NCBI GenBank assembly: GCA_011317545.1
Contig: WUJK01000009.1
Span: forward strand, 1,488,001 to 1,552,000
Source of the DNA: Coniella vitis
Taxonomy: Eukaryota > Ascomycota > Sordariomycetes > Diaporthales > Schizoparmaceae
Reading direction: 5' to 3'
Length of the DNA: 64,000 nucleotides
Shown here piece after piece: positions 23,103 to 34,509 of this stretch. Numbering within the stretch: position 1 is the stretch's first letter; each line of letters begins with the position of its first letter. The notes under the pieces were generated by a model that saw only the letters and a list, made by a program, of their open reading frames with translations, was not told where the DNA came from and did no database searches. A program made the position numbers and the translations under genes.

Positions 23103-25377
23103 ATGGCGAGTTCCGAGCCGCAGCTCGCGTTGCTCACCATGAATACACCATCATCACCATCGCTGAACGACTTCGAGGACGGTGCTGTCCTGGACAGCTC
23201 GACAGCCCCGACCACGCCCGAAGGCAGTTTCATGTCAAGTCCAATTTTGCAGCCACAAATACTTGATTCACCGGACCCCGATATGGCTCAGGCTGGCATG
23301 GTCAGAAACATCTGTTGTGTCGGTGCAGGATACGTTGGTAAGATTATTCTTCTGTCCCAACTCTGCCCAAAGGCCCTCTGAGCGCTCACGATAGACTCAG
23401 GCGGTCCTACAGCGGCGATGATCGCCTTCAACAACCCACATATTCAGGTAAACGTGGTCGACCTCCATGAGACACGAATTCGCCGCTGGAACAGTCGCCA
23501 CCCGCCAGTCTATGAGCCAGGCCTTGACTATATTGTCCGCGTCGCCAGAGATGGTACTCATGACGCAGTATTCTACAATGAATCTGGGTCTCCGGCTCAA
23601 GGGGATGCTAGACTCATACGCAACCACCCCTCCCTCGTATGCGAAGCGGGCGGCGCTGATAGATATGTTAGTCTGCCAGCGAGGCAATCCAACTTGCGCT
23701 TCAGCACCCATGTGGCAGAGCGTATTTCCGAAGCGGACATCGTTCTTATTGCTGTTAATACGCCCACAAAAACCCGTGGTGCTGGCGCAGGAAGTGCCAC
23801 AGACATGACAGCTTTTGAGGTCGTGACAGCCGATATTGCTCAACACGCTAGGCCGGGGGCCATCATTGTCGAAAAGAGCACGGTGCCATGTCGCACCGCG
23901 CATATGGTCCGTGAAACGGTATGGCGATTCCTTAGCAAGATGTCTGCACTCATTTGCGCTTGCCTCGTTGGGTTCCACGCGCTGTACTCCCAGTAACTGA
24001 CTTTCTGCTTGCGCTCAATATTGATAGATGAGGGTACATCGTCCCGGGGTTCACTTTGAAATCTTGTCCAATCCGGAATTTCTGGCGGCCGGCACAGCCG
24101 TTCATGACCTTCTGTACCCAGACCGCGTGCTCATTGGGTCTTCTCCCACCTCAGCAGGCCGCAGAGCAGCCGCGGCACTTGCATCTGTCTATGCTGCCTG
24201 GGTTGCGCCCGACAAAATCATCACCACGAATGTGTGGTCTTCAGAGCTGGCCAAATTAGTCGCCAATTCCATGCTTGCCCAGCGTCTGTCGTCCATCAAC
24301 TCAATCGCCGCTGTGTGCGAGGAAACGGGCGCCAATATCGATGAGGTGGCGGCAGCCATCGGCATGGACCCACGAATAGGTGACAAGTTTCTCAAAGCAG
24401 GCATCGGATTCGGCGGATCCTGCTTCAAAAAGGATGTTCTATCGCTTGTTTATCTCGCCCAAAGCCTAGGACTGGACAAAGTAGCAGCGTATTGGCGCCA
24501 GGTTAACTCAATGAACGAGTATAGCCGAGATCGATTCGTCTCCAGAGTGATCAAGTGCTTGAACAACACGCTAGCAGGCAAGAAAGTGACGATTTTGGGC
24601 TACGCCTTCAAGAAGAACACCAATGATACACGAGAGTCGCCAGCGTTAGAAATCATCCGGACATTGTTGGAGGAGGGCCCTCGAGAGGTAGCCGTCTATG
24701 ACCCTTGCTGCAATACATCCACGATCCGCGACGAATTAAAGCTACTACTACACACTTCCCAGCCTAGTGTACTGAAGGAAGAAGGCGGCCCTCTGGTCGT
24801 GTACAAAAACGCATATGAGGCCTGTACGGCAGCCGAGGCCGTCCTCATCACGACCGAGTTTGACGAATTCAGACTTGACAAGAGTATGCGAGACCAGCAT
24901 AGTAATATGCATGCGCGTGAGGTGCAGCCCGGTGTAAAAGTGCTCCGTCAAACTAAGCACCCGGCTCCAAGCAGTCAGCAGTCAGAAAAGCCTGGACGCC
25001 TCGACCCTCGGCCATTCACCGGGACCGGACCCGGGCTGTGTGAAATGGAAATACTGTCACTACACAACTTCCTTCACCGTAACCACTTTGCCATACGCCC
25101 GCCACTGGACAGCTCTCCTCCAATCCCAATTGGGAATCCGCTGGGACGACTCAAGCCTGAACCTCTGTGCCAGGATAGTTGCCCGGACTGTGCAGCCGAG
25201 CCGAATCGCTACCCTCTTCCTGAGGAGTACAAATCAAATCAAAGGCTGGATTGGAAGAGGATCGGCTGCCTCATGTCCAGTCCCAGGTGGCTTTTTGACG
25301 GGAGAGGTGTTGTTGATGCCAGAGAGATGGAGTCGCTCGGTTTCCGTGTTCACAGCGTCGGTAGGAAAGTTGTATAA
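23103..25377 (+). CDS. UDP-glucose 6-dehydrogenase
   Basis: Three exons, 23103-23337, 23401-23918 and 24028-25377, give about 700 aa. UGDH oxidises UDP-glucose twice with NAD+ to give UDP-glucuronate. The Rossmann loop GAGYVGGPTAAM forms across the first splice. VNTPTKTRGAGAGSATDM and IIVEKSTVPC follow, and HFEILSNPEFLAAGTAVHDL carries the catalytic-loop Glu. Lys of ELAKLVANSMLAQR and the catalytic Cys (about 383) in GFGGSCFKKD are present. The C-terminal domain keeps ILGYAFKKNTNDTRESPA and ends in WLFDGRGVVDAREMESLGF. Odd points are a 70-residue N-terminal extension rich in Ser, Pro and Asp, and about 85 residues between TEFDEFR and the CPDC segment; the latter may hide an unspotted intron. 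Start chosen at the first ATG of the frame. Confidence 0.93.
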
Positions 25378-26125
25378 GCCCAGCGGCATCTAGCGTCAGC
25401 ATAAGCTTAGCACTCCTGCTTGACTGGCAACGACTATGAATGTATCTATTCTTTTCTTGGGTCCGAATTTAGATCAGCCGTTCCTGCCTTCCTATTTTCT
25501 CTACCTATCTGGGCTATATCCAAGGCAAGCTATAATGGAAAGATTAAGGAGACGAATATTAAAGTCCATAACATCAAAATATACGGCGCACCTTTTTCAA
25601 GAGTCTTATATCACCACCAAAGTGTTCGGCTACTTGTACACCCTAGTCTTGATAGCAGGCGGTACTTATTGCCCAAGGAGAGTGATGGCCAATCAGAGAT
25701 CAGCACAGAGCGCAGCCTTGCATATGCCAACGGACGGCACTGTCTCCCAGCAACAGGTAATGAAGCAAATATATGATATGCAACCCTCGTACATAAAGCG
25801 CCACTCGAGAAATTCAAACACGCTTGGACCCGGTAAAACTCTTGTGCACCTGCTGGTGGTAGATGCCAGTCCTGCGTCAGTAAACTTTGTGAAGCACCTG
25901 CTGTATTGAGCCTAACCATTTGAGCCCTCAGGTCACGGGCCACTCCGCTAGCCCACTCCACTCTTATCCAAATTTTCAGCTGTCCATAGCATTTTCATGG
26001 TGCACCAATGCAAGACAATCCTTCATGAATGGAAGAAAAAGATTTCTCAGCTTCTTGGAACCCAGAGCACAGCTCTAAGATATATAGAAGTAAACGACAA
26101 AAAAGGAACCGGGACATCAGATGTC
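25378..26125. other. Intergenic region
   Basis: Plus-strand frame 25436-25909 and minus-strand frame 25961-25611 overlap and neither shows a domain. No gene is supported between the UGDH gene and the tRNA. Confidence 0.45.
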
Positions 26126-26221
26126 TCTTTCGCCGGGAATTGAACCCGGGTCTCGAGCGATGAGAAGAGAGTAAGTACTCATCTTGACAAGCTCGCATAC
26201 TGACCACTATACTACGAAAGA
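26126..26221 (-). tRNA. tRNA-Asp (anticodon GTC) with a 25-nt intron
   Basis: The minus strand folds as a full cloverleaf. Acceptor arm TCTTTCG (26221-26215) pairs with CGAAAGA (26132-26126). The D arm contains AGTGGTCA. The anticodon stem CGAGC (26195-26191) pairs with GCTCG (26158-26154), with anticodon GTC at 26188-26186. The T arm is CCGGG-TTCAATT-CCCGG, the B-box region of the polymerase III promoter. Between position 37 (A, 26185) and the next loop base lies an intron of about 25 nt (26184-26160), the normal place for nuclear tRNA introns removed by the tRNA splicing endonuclease. Without it the molecule is 71 nt. CCA is not encoded, as expected in eukaryotes. Confidence 0.93.
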
Positions 26222-26986
26222 TACTGTTGCTCAACATGTTGTTGAGGTAGTGTGGTTCTGCTGTTGTTACAAACAATTCTAATAGAGGTCTTATATACTC
26301 TCTAGATCTTCCTGTTGTACTATAGCTATCTTAAAAGCTCTAAAGTGTCGAAAAGGTTTCCAGGTTTTTTTTTTACAACCCCTTCATAGACTTCTTGATT
26401 TTATTTAACCTTAGCTATCTTCATAACCCATAGTAGGCCGGCTTTATATACGTTAACTAGTGCTGCTTCACAGCAGGGTGTGGCACATTTGTACGTGTAT
26501 ATATGTGTGTGTTTGTTCATTGAAGATACATAATCATCAAACTAGCTGCGAGACGCGTTTGCCAACGCGGCCTCTACAAATATAGTGGGCTCGCCCCCAC
26601 GTAACCTATGATCATTGCTAATCATGCGGCTATCAATGACCACAGCACAAAAGGTATATAATAATCCAGCTAACATAATATCTTTAGGGTTAGGGTCAAA
26701 GACCATCGTCACCGAAGTAAACATACACATACTCCGGTGACCTGAGATGCCGATTATCTCCCTGGTTGGTAAAGTCAGGATAACGGATTCGGGCGGCGAG
26801 CACGGGGCGTGGGGCTGGCTGGCTGGTGGTAACATCTTGCGTAAGCGAGCGGCATGGAACATCTTTGTCAGCCACTTCAAGCCCATTAAAACAGCAAACT
26901 TGAGTTGTTTGCCACGGTCTGCCCTCACTTCAGCCGTGATATTTCCTATCGGGTTCAGACCATGATCACGACATACGATAACCGTA
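26222..26986. other. Intergenic region
   Basis: AT-rich near 26280-26460. A telobox (TTAGGGTTAGGG) lies at 26684-26695. A minus-strand frame 27006-26542 (154 aa) resembles nothing I know and overlaps the next gene's start, so it is not called. Confidence 0.45.
26684..26695 (+). promoter_or_regulatory. Telobox-like motif (two TTAGGG units)
   Basis: Two perfect TTAGGG units about 290 bp upstream of the start codon at 26987. A regulatory role is inferred only from its resemblance to telomere-like promoter boxes and from similar motifs at 18668 and 39800. Confidence 0.35.
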
Positions 26987-28243
26987 ATGGCAATGGCACC
27001 CTTCAAGTTCTGCTGGACAAGAGACAGTCACTACGACGAGGCATGCCAAGCAACCTTTCTTAAGGTCGATTGGGATGTTCTTCTTGATCTGTCCAGACGG
27101 CTCAGCGGAAATCCGACTTGCGCCTACCAAGGCGGCTACCACGCTGGCGGACGTCATATTGTTCGTCGTATTGAAATTGGAAAGCAGGACGACTTATGGC
27201 TGGTACGCATACCAAAGCTTACAGGACTGCCAGGACGCGAACACTGGACATCCGAGACGCAATTTACGATGGAGAGTGAGATTGCTACGATGAAATATAT
27301 TGCAACATCTACCAACATACCCGTGCCCAAGGTCTTCGCATACAACATACACATCGATGGGAATTCAGCCAACGCGCCCTATATTTTGATGCAATGTATT
27401 AAGGGAAATATGTTGTATGATATTGGTGGTCGCGACGTCTTGACCGTGCAGCAGAATTTGCAAATGCGCAAGTCGATAGCTTGGATACAGGTTTGCACAG
27501 CTCCCTTCTCTCCCGGTATAGATTTATATATACACAAGTAATTAACAATTTCAAAGTACGAACTAGCAAATGCGCCGCTTCCTAAGCTTGGCTGCCTTAT
27601 CTTAAAACCAGACGGCGGTACAGAGGTCGGGCCTCTTCCAGCATCATTTGGCTTCGAAGGGCCTTTCGATTCGGCTGCCGATTACTTCCTTGCCTGGTGT
27701 AGACACAACCGGACCTTTAAGAACCTGCATCTGCTTCCAAAATCCGCAGCGAACTTGATACAGTCTACGGAGCGCTTTCCTCACCGTCTTGAATCAGTTA
27801 TCAAGTCTCTCTTACCGCCTGATAGTTTGACTCCCAGCTACCCAATAGTACACCCTGATTTTGAAGTGCATAACTTCCTCTTTGACGACGATTACAAGAT
27901 AGTAGGCGTTATTGACTGGGAATTCGCGTTCTCCGCTCCGATAGATGTCTTCGCCTCATTGACGAACATCTACGTGCAATTCAACACGGAACTTATCACT
28001 CAAGGTTGGAACGACGAAGGAAGATATTATCTGATGGAATTGCAAGCCTACGAGGAGAATATGATATTAAAGCTGTCAACGAAATTTGGTACACTGCTTG
28101 GAGACCTTGGTGCTTGTATGGATCTGTTCGAGCAGGGGAGAGCAGCTAATTTCGATATTCTTCTTGACCGAGCTGAAGCACTCTCTAGAGCCATGTGCAA
28201 TAGACAAAAAGTTCCTTTCCCTATGAGCACACGGTCGCATTAA
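26987..28243 (+). CDS. Aminoglycoside-phosphotransferase (APH)-fold kinase-like protein
   Basis: Two exons, 26987-27490 and 27557-28243, give 396 aa; the splice joins IAWIQ to YELANAPLP. The APH/choline kinase fold is shown by an N-lobe with VRIPKLTG (strand with the ATP Lys region), a helix with ETQFTMESEIATMKYIATST, then PVPKVFAY and APYILMQCIKGNML (hinge). The catalytic loop VHPDFEVHNFL contains His267, Asp269 and Asn274, and Asp288 of VIDWEF is the metal-binding Asp. The key catalytic positions are therefore kept. Such fungal proteins (APH family, PF01636) are numerous and their substrates are mostly unknown; antibiotic resistance should not be assumed. An N-terminal stretch FKFCWTRDSHYDEACQ is typical of fungal members. 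The intron is 66 nt. Confidence 0.88.
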
Positions 28244-29194
28244 TTTCATTACTCCTCCGATACTGACAGTCCTCTATTCCTATCAACTACATCTCATCAT
28301 TCTGACTAATACTGAGCAAAGCACACTAAGTATTCAAAAAGTAGCTTGGGTTACTTACATTAGGATCGCACATGGCCACACTGTTGTTTGTGGAGGCTGT
28401 CTCAAGAAGTGAGATACTAGTAGCAGGATGTTAATTGACGATTTGATAGAGATTTTGTGAGGCTAGGAACTTTGAGAAATCATCTTGTATCCCACAGGAC
28501 ATTTCAATATTTATAGACAGAACAGAAGCCGAAGGCAGTGTCAGCCAGTATTTCTCAATGCCAAGTGCGCGGGTACATGATTCGATCAGTGCCCATAATT
28601 ATTCATCTATACCTGTATACACTCTTGGAAATGTGAGGTCCTAGACACGGGGTTGATTTGCCGAACACCTCATTTCCCATGGCTAGTAACGTATAGTCCT
28701 ACATAGTACATTTTAGATGGAACGTCTTTAGAACAAAAGAAGGAGGGTGGTACGCAACGGTACTCATGCGATTCGGTGTTCCCAACTATGTTGTTATTTC
28801 TGTGCAGATCGTCTGGTTTGGCACTTAGTCCTACTAAGACAGTCCGCTATTGAAAGCCTCACTCGCTCTGGACGACCCTGAACATATTGCATTAAGTTCG
28901 TTCCTCCCTCATATGAATACCTTCTCAAGCATTCAGCAACACTATAGGGGCCAGAGAAGCATCTGTGAGTAAGAATACAATTCTACTTTTGATATAACGG
29001 GCTTCCTAATATGCTAGCCACTATCTCTCTCCACATTGGTACGAAATACCCAAACTCAAGTCATGATCACGACTAGACCTTTGTCCTGGTCATGGTCGCG
29101 AACCAGCTTGGCGTTGCAGCGCTTGCCTCAACCATGATGTTATTCCTCCCCATCCTGCCTCTGAATTTGGCTCTTCTTCTTGGCCCGAGCGTAT
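28244..29194. other. Intergenic region
   Basis: Almost no open frames on either strand and no repeat found. It separates two convergent genes, so it contains their 3' ends only. Confidence 0.55.
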
Positions 29195-32100
29195 TCAGTT
29201 GACACGTTCTTCGTTACTCAAGCCCGGCTGGTTATTGTTTAAGCTTGGACTCTTCAAAATGTTCGCATTGCTGAGATCGTAGGGTGCCTTTGGGGGTTCG
29301 TGAGCGGCGTTGGCTTGCATTTGGGAACCCTGAACCGAATCGACCTGAGGTGCGAGAGGGTTGGACAATCTTGACACAGAACGTCCCCGTGTGAGCAGAC
29401 TGTCAACGGGGTCTGGGCCATTGGCGCTGCTCTCAAATACGTTGCGCATCCGTTGGAAAAGGCTGCTGCTTCGGCTGGGGCTATTGCTGGTGCTGGCCTG
29501 ACTCGGGGCTATGCTGACAGAGGATTCAGCTCGTGTCCGCTGCTGGAGTGGATTGTGAGCGGATTCCCTGGTGCCGTTGCTGGCAAAGCCGTTTCCAAAC
29601 GAGTCGAGCTGAAGACCCTCATAGGCCCCCTTGATGTTGCCAAGTGCGCTGTCGCCTTTCGGTCGGCCTTCCAAGGATGGAGATTGTTGCTGAAACTCCG
29701 GATTCCCACTGTTCCAACTGTCGCGGATTACTGTACCACGACTGTCTTCACCATGCAATCCTGGCGAAGATTGCAGAGAAGACAATGTTGTCTGGCTATG
29801 CAGCGATACAGGCATAGAGTCCTCACGACTGTGCCACGACATGTTGGTCACATCACGGGGAATGAAAAGGTCTGCGTCTATCTCATCGTCATTGGGCTGC
29901 ACCAGAGCCGTTCCGCGTGGAGTAAGGGGCGTCTGTGGACGATCAGTTGGTTTGGTACTGCCTTGGGATGAATCTCGTAGGGAAAAGCGGCCAGTTTCAG
30001 AAGAAGTCCGGCTTGGTCGTGCAGTCGAGGCGAGGAGGCCTGGTGATCGCAACTCTTCCTCCAGATCTGCTGCCCAATCGGCTCTGATGATGCTGTGACC
30101 CCCAATATAGGAACCATCTGAATGTCGGATAGAAGCTGTGTCGCGCATACGAGATCCTGTGGACATACGATCCCAGCTTTTCCGAGAATTGATTTTATTG
30201 CCGCTTGCATCGAGGGATGACATAGTGTCACTGGCGCCTTGGGTCATCTCGTTGTCGTTTGCTTGGTATACAATTCTTTTTGTTGGGCTAATCTTAGCCT
30301 CGCCATAAATTGCGTCTTCGGCATCTTGCTGGCTTTCGTCTTCGAAAAGGTCTTCTGTTCCTTGTACTGTATGTGCACTCTCATCCGGCAAGTGACTGAG
30401 CGCCTTTTGGAAGCGGCGAGGTGTGTTGACGAGACTTAGTTTCCGTGCTTGTACAGGCTCAGTTTCTGGAGCTGGTGTTGGGGTGTGCATCGCCTCCCGT
30501 TCATATTCCGTACGCTTGTCGATGTCGGAAGAGTTCGGGAGCTCTGCTTGCTCAGTCAAGGTGTGGTCGTTGCCAAAGTTGGCTGTGCGAGGAGTTGTGT
30601 CATCTGTGCTCTCGTCATCCCTGATTGCATGATCGCTCCCGGCCCTGTCCAGTGTGTCTTCAGGATCTTGTGGCACTTCATTTACTTGCGAAGTGCGGAG
30701 GGGCCAACCAGCCTCAGCAGAATGCGTGTCATGACTGCTTTGTGTGACATGCCCAGCTGCGTTTTGGGGCACGTCCGGCGTTGATGCTGCGTGTGTTTCC
30801 GGAGACGTCTCAGTCTCTAGTTGAAGTTCAGATTGCGCAGAGTCCATCTCTAATACTTCGGTGACCTGTGGTCGACCATTACCGGCCACGGGTTCGACTG
30901 CTTGCTCCATACTTACAAGGGATGTAGGAGGAGCTGACGAGTCTTCGGTAGTTGTCGGAGTCTCGACTTCATTGAGAATTTCCTCGACCTGGGCTTGAGA
31001 CAATTCATTGCCATGAGACTCTATCTGGTTCTCAGTACTTGTATCACTTTCGGGGCCCTCAGAGTGACGATTTTGTGGCTCAGCAACTTGGTCTTTTGAA
31101 GCTGACATGTTCTTCTCAACATGACAGCCTGCCAAACTCCCATCACTGTCTAGGATGGGTATTTCACCTGTAGAGACTTGAGGGGTTGCACTGGATGCCC
31201 TTGCGTTCTGTGGCACAGAATCGGTATCATCATGTGGTTGAGGAAAGACGTCCTGCGATCCAAGGTTTCCTCCGGTGACTATGTTGGGGGGTTCGTCTGC
31301 GACTTCCACTGCTGCTGTTTCAGTAATGTTGATCCCAGGCCGTGCTTCCTCAACCTTCTCCGCAGCCACGTCTAATGACTCTTCTGCGACTGGCTCATGC
31401 TCTACAGGAGGAGCGATTTCTGACAGCTCGGTTGACGCAGTACTTGAATTCATCGTTTGGAGGACGGGTGCATCGGTAGTTGGGTCTGACACCTCTGTCT
31501 GGTTGAACTCGTCAAGTGCAGACAAATTTGCCGCTGAAGATGGCTTCATATCAGGGCTTATGCCTTCGTCTGCGGTAGGTGCAGCTTCCTCTGGCTCAGA
31601 TGCAGTGGTTTCCAGGGTCGTATCCGGCTCCTTCTGAATGACCTGTTCTACTCCAGCTAATGCTGGCTCATCATCACCCTTCTGCACAGGCTGATCGGCC
31701 TCGGTCGCGACGCTTTCTGTACTGGCTTCGATTTCTCGTGCCAGAGCAGGCTCGGCTTCTGCACGAGCTGCAGAAACGGGTTCTTCTGACGCTATGTGTC
31801 CCTCACTAGGGTGGGACACGTCCTGTACTGGAGTCATGTCGGTTTCCCCCGTGTTGTGCTGCTCTGACACAAGCTCTGTTTCCTGTGGTGTGTTTCCAGT
31901 GCCTTCGAACGCTGGCCGAGCATTCTGGATGCCTCCTTTCACATCCTCAGATGGGCGCTGCTGCTCTTGGGGCTCTGGAGATTCATCCTCGTGGACAACC
32001 TCGGTTTGAGCCTCAGCTAACGTGTTCTGGAGCTCCTGTACCGCTGCCGAATCCACCTCCGAAGGTCGAGCCTCGGTGGAGCCCTCCGGTTGAGTCAAGG

Positions 32101-34509
32101 AAGCTTCAACGTTCAGTGCCGACGCTACTAATCCATCGGAGCCCAACGCAGTACTGGATGTTTCTTCATCTTCGGTTTCTACTGAAGATGGCTGGTCTTG
32201 CGACGGAACGACGTCCACTTCATGAACAGACTGCCCTTCCTCTTGTGTAGTTTCGGCTTCAAGAACCACAGATGGGGTTTCCTGTACCTCGGGTTGTGAT
32301 TGCGCAGGATGACGGACTTCTACTGCTGGTGTTCCGACTTTCTCTGGTGCGTATAAAATCGTACTTGGGTTCGCCTCTCCTTCTTGCGCTTCCTCGCTCC
32401 TCTCCTTGGGCGAGATTTCAATGTCCGATGCAGCCTCAGGCTCGACTTCATGAGCGTGTGGGTCATCAACTTGTACATTTGATGCGTCCAGTTCCTCGTC
32501 TCGTACAGGGTGGGGCTCTATTCCTGCTTCATTGTATGGTGCAACTTCACTTTGAACATCCTCTTCAGATGGGATTTCGACTGCCTGCGCCTGAACCTCC
32601 TCGATCTGCTCTGTTGCGCTCGAGACATCTTGGGCTGCTTCAACATGTTGCTGATCAGGAATGACCATGGATTCTTGGAAAGTCTCAACAGAGGCTAGAG
32701 CTGCTTCCGAAACAGCGGCGGGTTCTTCGACCTGAAAGATTGTGGCGTCTTCTGAAATAGGCACGTCGTCTTTGGTTTCTACAGGCCTGGGTCCTGCAGG
32801 GGCGACTTCATCTTCAGATGCAATTTCATTTTCGATGTCCTTGGTAGGTTCAACTTCGCTTGGTACTGGGGTGACATCCTCGACTTCCAGAGCGTCGACC
32901 TCCTTAGTAACATCCTCAATACTTGAGTCTGGTACATTTTCAGCTTTAGTATGATCGGCCTCCTTGGTATCTGGAGAAGTCATTTCGTCGAGAATATGCT
33001 CAGGCGACGAGGTGGGCACGATCTCGACCCCTGTTGAAGTAGGAGCTGGTTCACGAGCTCCTTCGGTGTCCCGGGTTTCTGTAAAGTGCATTTCCTTGAC
33101 AATGCCTTCAGTCTCCAAAGTTGGTACATTCTCAGCCTCTGCTGATACATGAGCCGCATCCTGAGACGCTACAAGACCGGCAACTTTGGTTTCATGGGAA
33201 ATAGTCTCCTCGGAATCATCCTCACACCCCTGGGTAGGCACATTTTCGACCTCCTGTGCAGCAGGAACTTCTTCTGGGGACTCTGTAACGACTGCATCCT
33301 GATAAACGCTTTCAGGCTCTGAAATGGGTACATTCTCGGCCTCCACTGACAAAGCAATCACTTCGTCGGATCCGGCCTCGATGGACGTGCTGACTGACGC
33401 TTGAGCGGGAGCAGTATCAACCTCTTGTCTGACAGGAGTCTCGGTCACAATTTCTGGCGGTGCTACAGCATGAGTAGCATCGTCAGGCGCCTGGATGGCC
33501 TGTTCCGGTACAGGCTCAACATTCGTAGTATCGCCGCTCTCAGTAGCCTCGAAGGCTACTGCTGGCACTGCATCTGTGGATGGAGCTGCATCAGCCTCAT
33601 CTTGAGTGGGCTCGATTTTGTCGACGGAGACGGGCTCGGTTTCGGGGGGTTCGGTGTTTGTTTTGATGATATCGCTGCTGCTTTGAGCGGGTTCGACTGA
33701 ATGTATAGAATCGTTGAGCCCTGGAATAGTATCCGTAACTGGAATAGCATCCGTGACTGGAATATCCAACGATATGGCACTGTCTTCCGGAGCATCAATG
33801 TCCCTCTGAGGCATGACGTCTGGCTGTTGCTGTGTTTCTACTGATTCAGTGGATAAGGCATCACCAGTAGGCACTGCATTGATCCTACGCCGCCGCCTTG
33901 CGGGCGGTGGAGGGAGCGGTGCTTTCATATGCTCGTCAAGCATCCGATTAATGTCCTTTGAGTTTCCCTCGTCAGTCAGAAGCTCTTCGTGCTTGCAATG
34001 ACACGCGGTAAAAGGGGAGAGCGAGCGGGCAAGGTGTATAGGGAGCCACAGCGTGATAAACTCACTTGTCTTCTGCCTTCTAGCTCGTTGAGCTTCATCT
34101 GGCCTTCAGCAGCCATACACTCGGCGGCCTGCTCCACCTCCTGTATCTTTGCATCAGTCTCATCCTCGGCATTCTTTTTGTCATTGTTGAATTTGGACAG
34201 TCGCTCATCATCCTCCTGTTGAATGCGGCTCAATAGCTCTTCGTCCTCGGCCTTTCGCCGAGCGACGGTTTCGTCATCTTCTTTCCGCCGTGCTTCGGCA
34301 ATCCCGTCCTTCTCCGAGCTGCGTTTTTGGCCGAGCTCCTCAGATGCCTTCTGGAAAGCCTCATGAAGCGCAGCCATGGCGCTGTCATGCTGAGCCTCGA
34401 GTGCATCCAGCTTGTCGTTGTGTGCCTGTGAATCCAGGGTGGAAAAGGTATGGTGGATGTCCTGGAGAATCTGGCTCATCTGCTGAACCAAAGCCGAGAC
34501 GTCCTGCAT
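29195..34509 (-). CDS. Very large acidic repeat-rich protein with N-terminal coiled coil
   Basis: Two exons, 34509-34066 and 33991-29195, give 1746 aa; the intron has a GTGAGT donor and an AAG acceptor, joining EGRRQ to HEELLTDEG. Residues 1-150 are strongly coiled-coil (Lys/Glu-rich, for example RRKAEDEELLSRIQQEDDER). A Pro/Arg-rich stretch PLPPPPARRRRRINAVP follows and may be a nuclear or membrane-contact motif. The middle 1100 residues are Glu/Val/Thr/Pro-rich with irregular repeats ending in ENVP (for example EAENVPISE, EVENVPTQG, KAENVPDSS) about 35-50 residues apart. The last 350 residues are Ser-rich with Arg (NMSWHSREDSMPVSLHSQ), likely phosphorylation targets. No catalytic domain, signal peptide or membrane segment is visible. 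It may be a structural or scaffold protein; I do not recognise its family with confidence. Confidence 0.82.

Noticed and set aside
25436..25909. 157-aa plus-strand frame downstream of the UGDH gene
   Set aside because: Overlapped by an equally long frame on the other strand and without motif support.
26542..27006. 154-aa minus-strand frame overlapping the APH-like gene start
   Set aside because: It looks somewhat protein-like but matches nothing I recognise and overlaps a well supported start.
26987..28243. Antibiotic resistance gene
   Set aside because: The APH fold is shared by many fungal kinases of unknown substrate; resistance cannot be inferred.
29195..33943. Involucrin- or adhesin-like cell-wall protein
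   Set aside because: No signal peptide or GPI signal is visible, so secretion is not supported.
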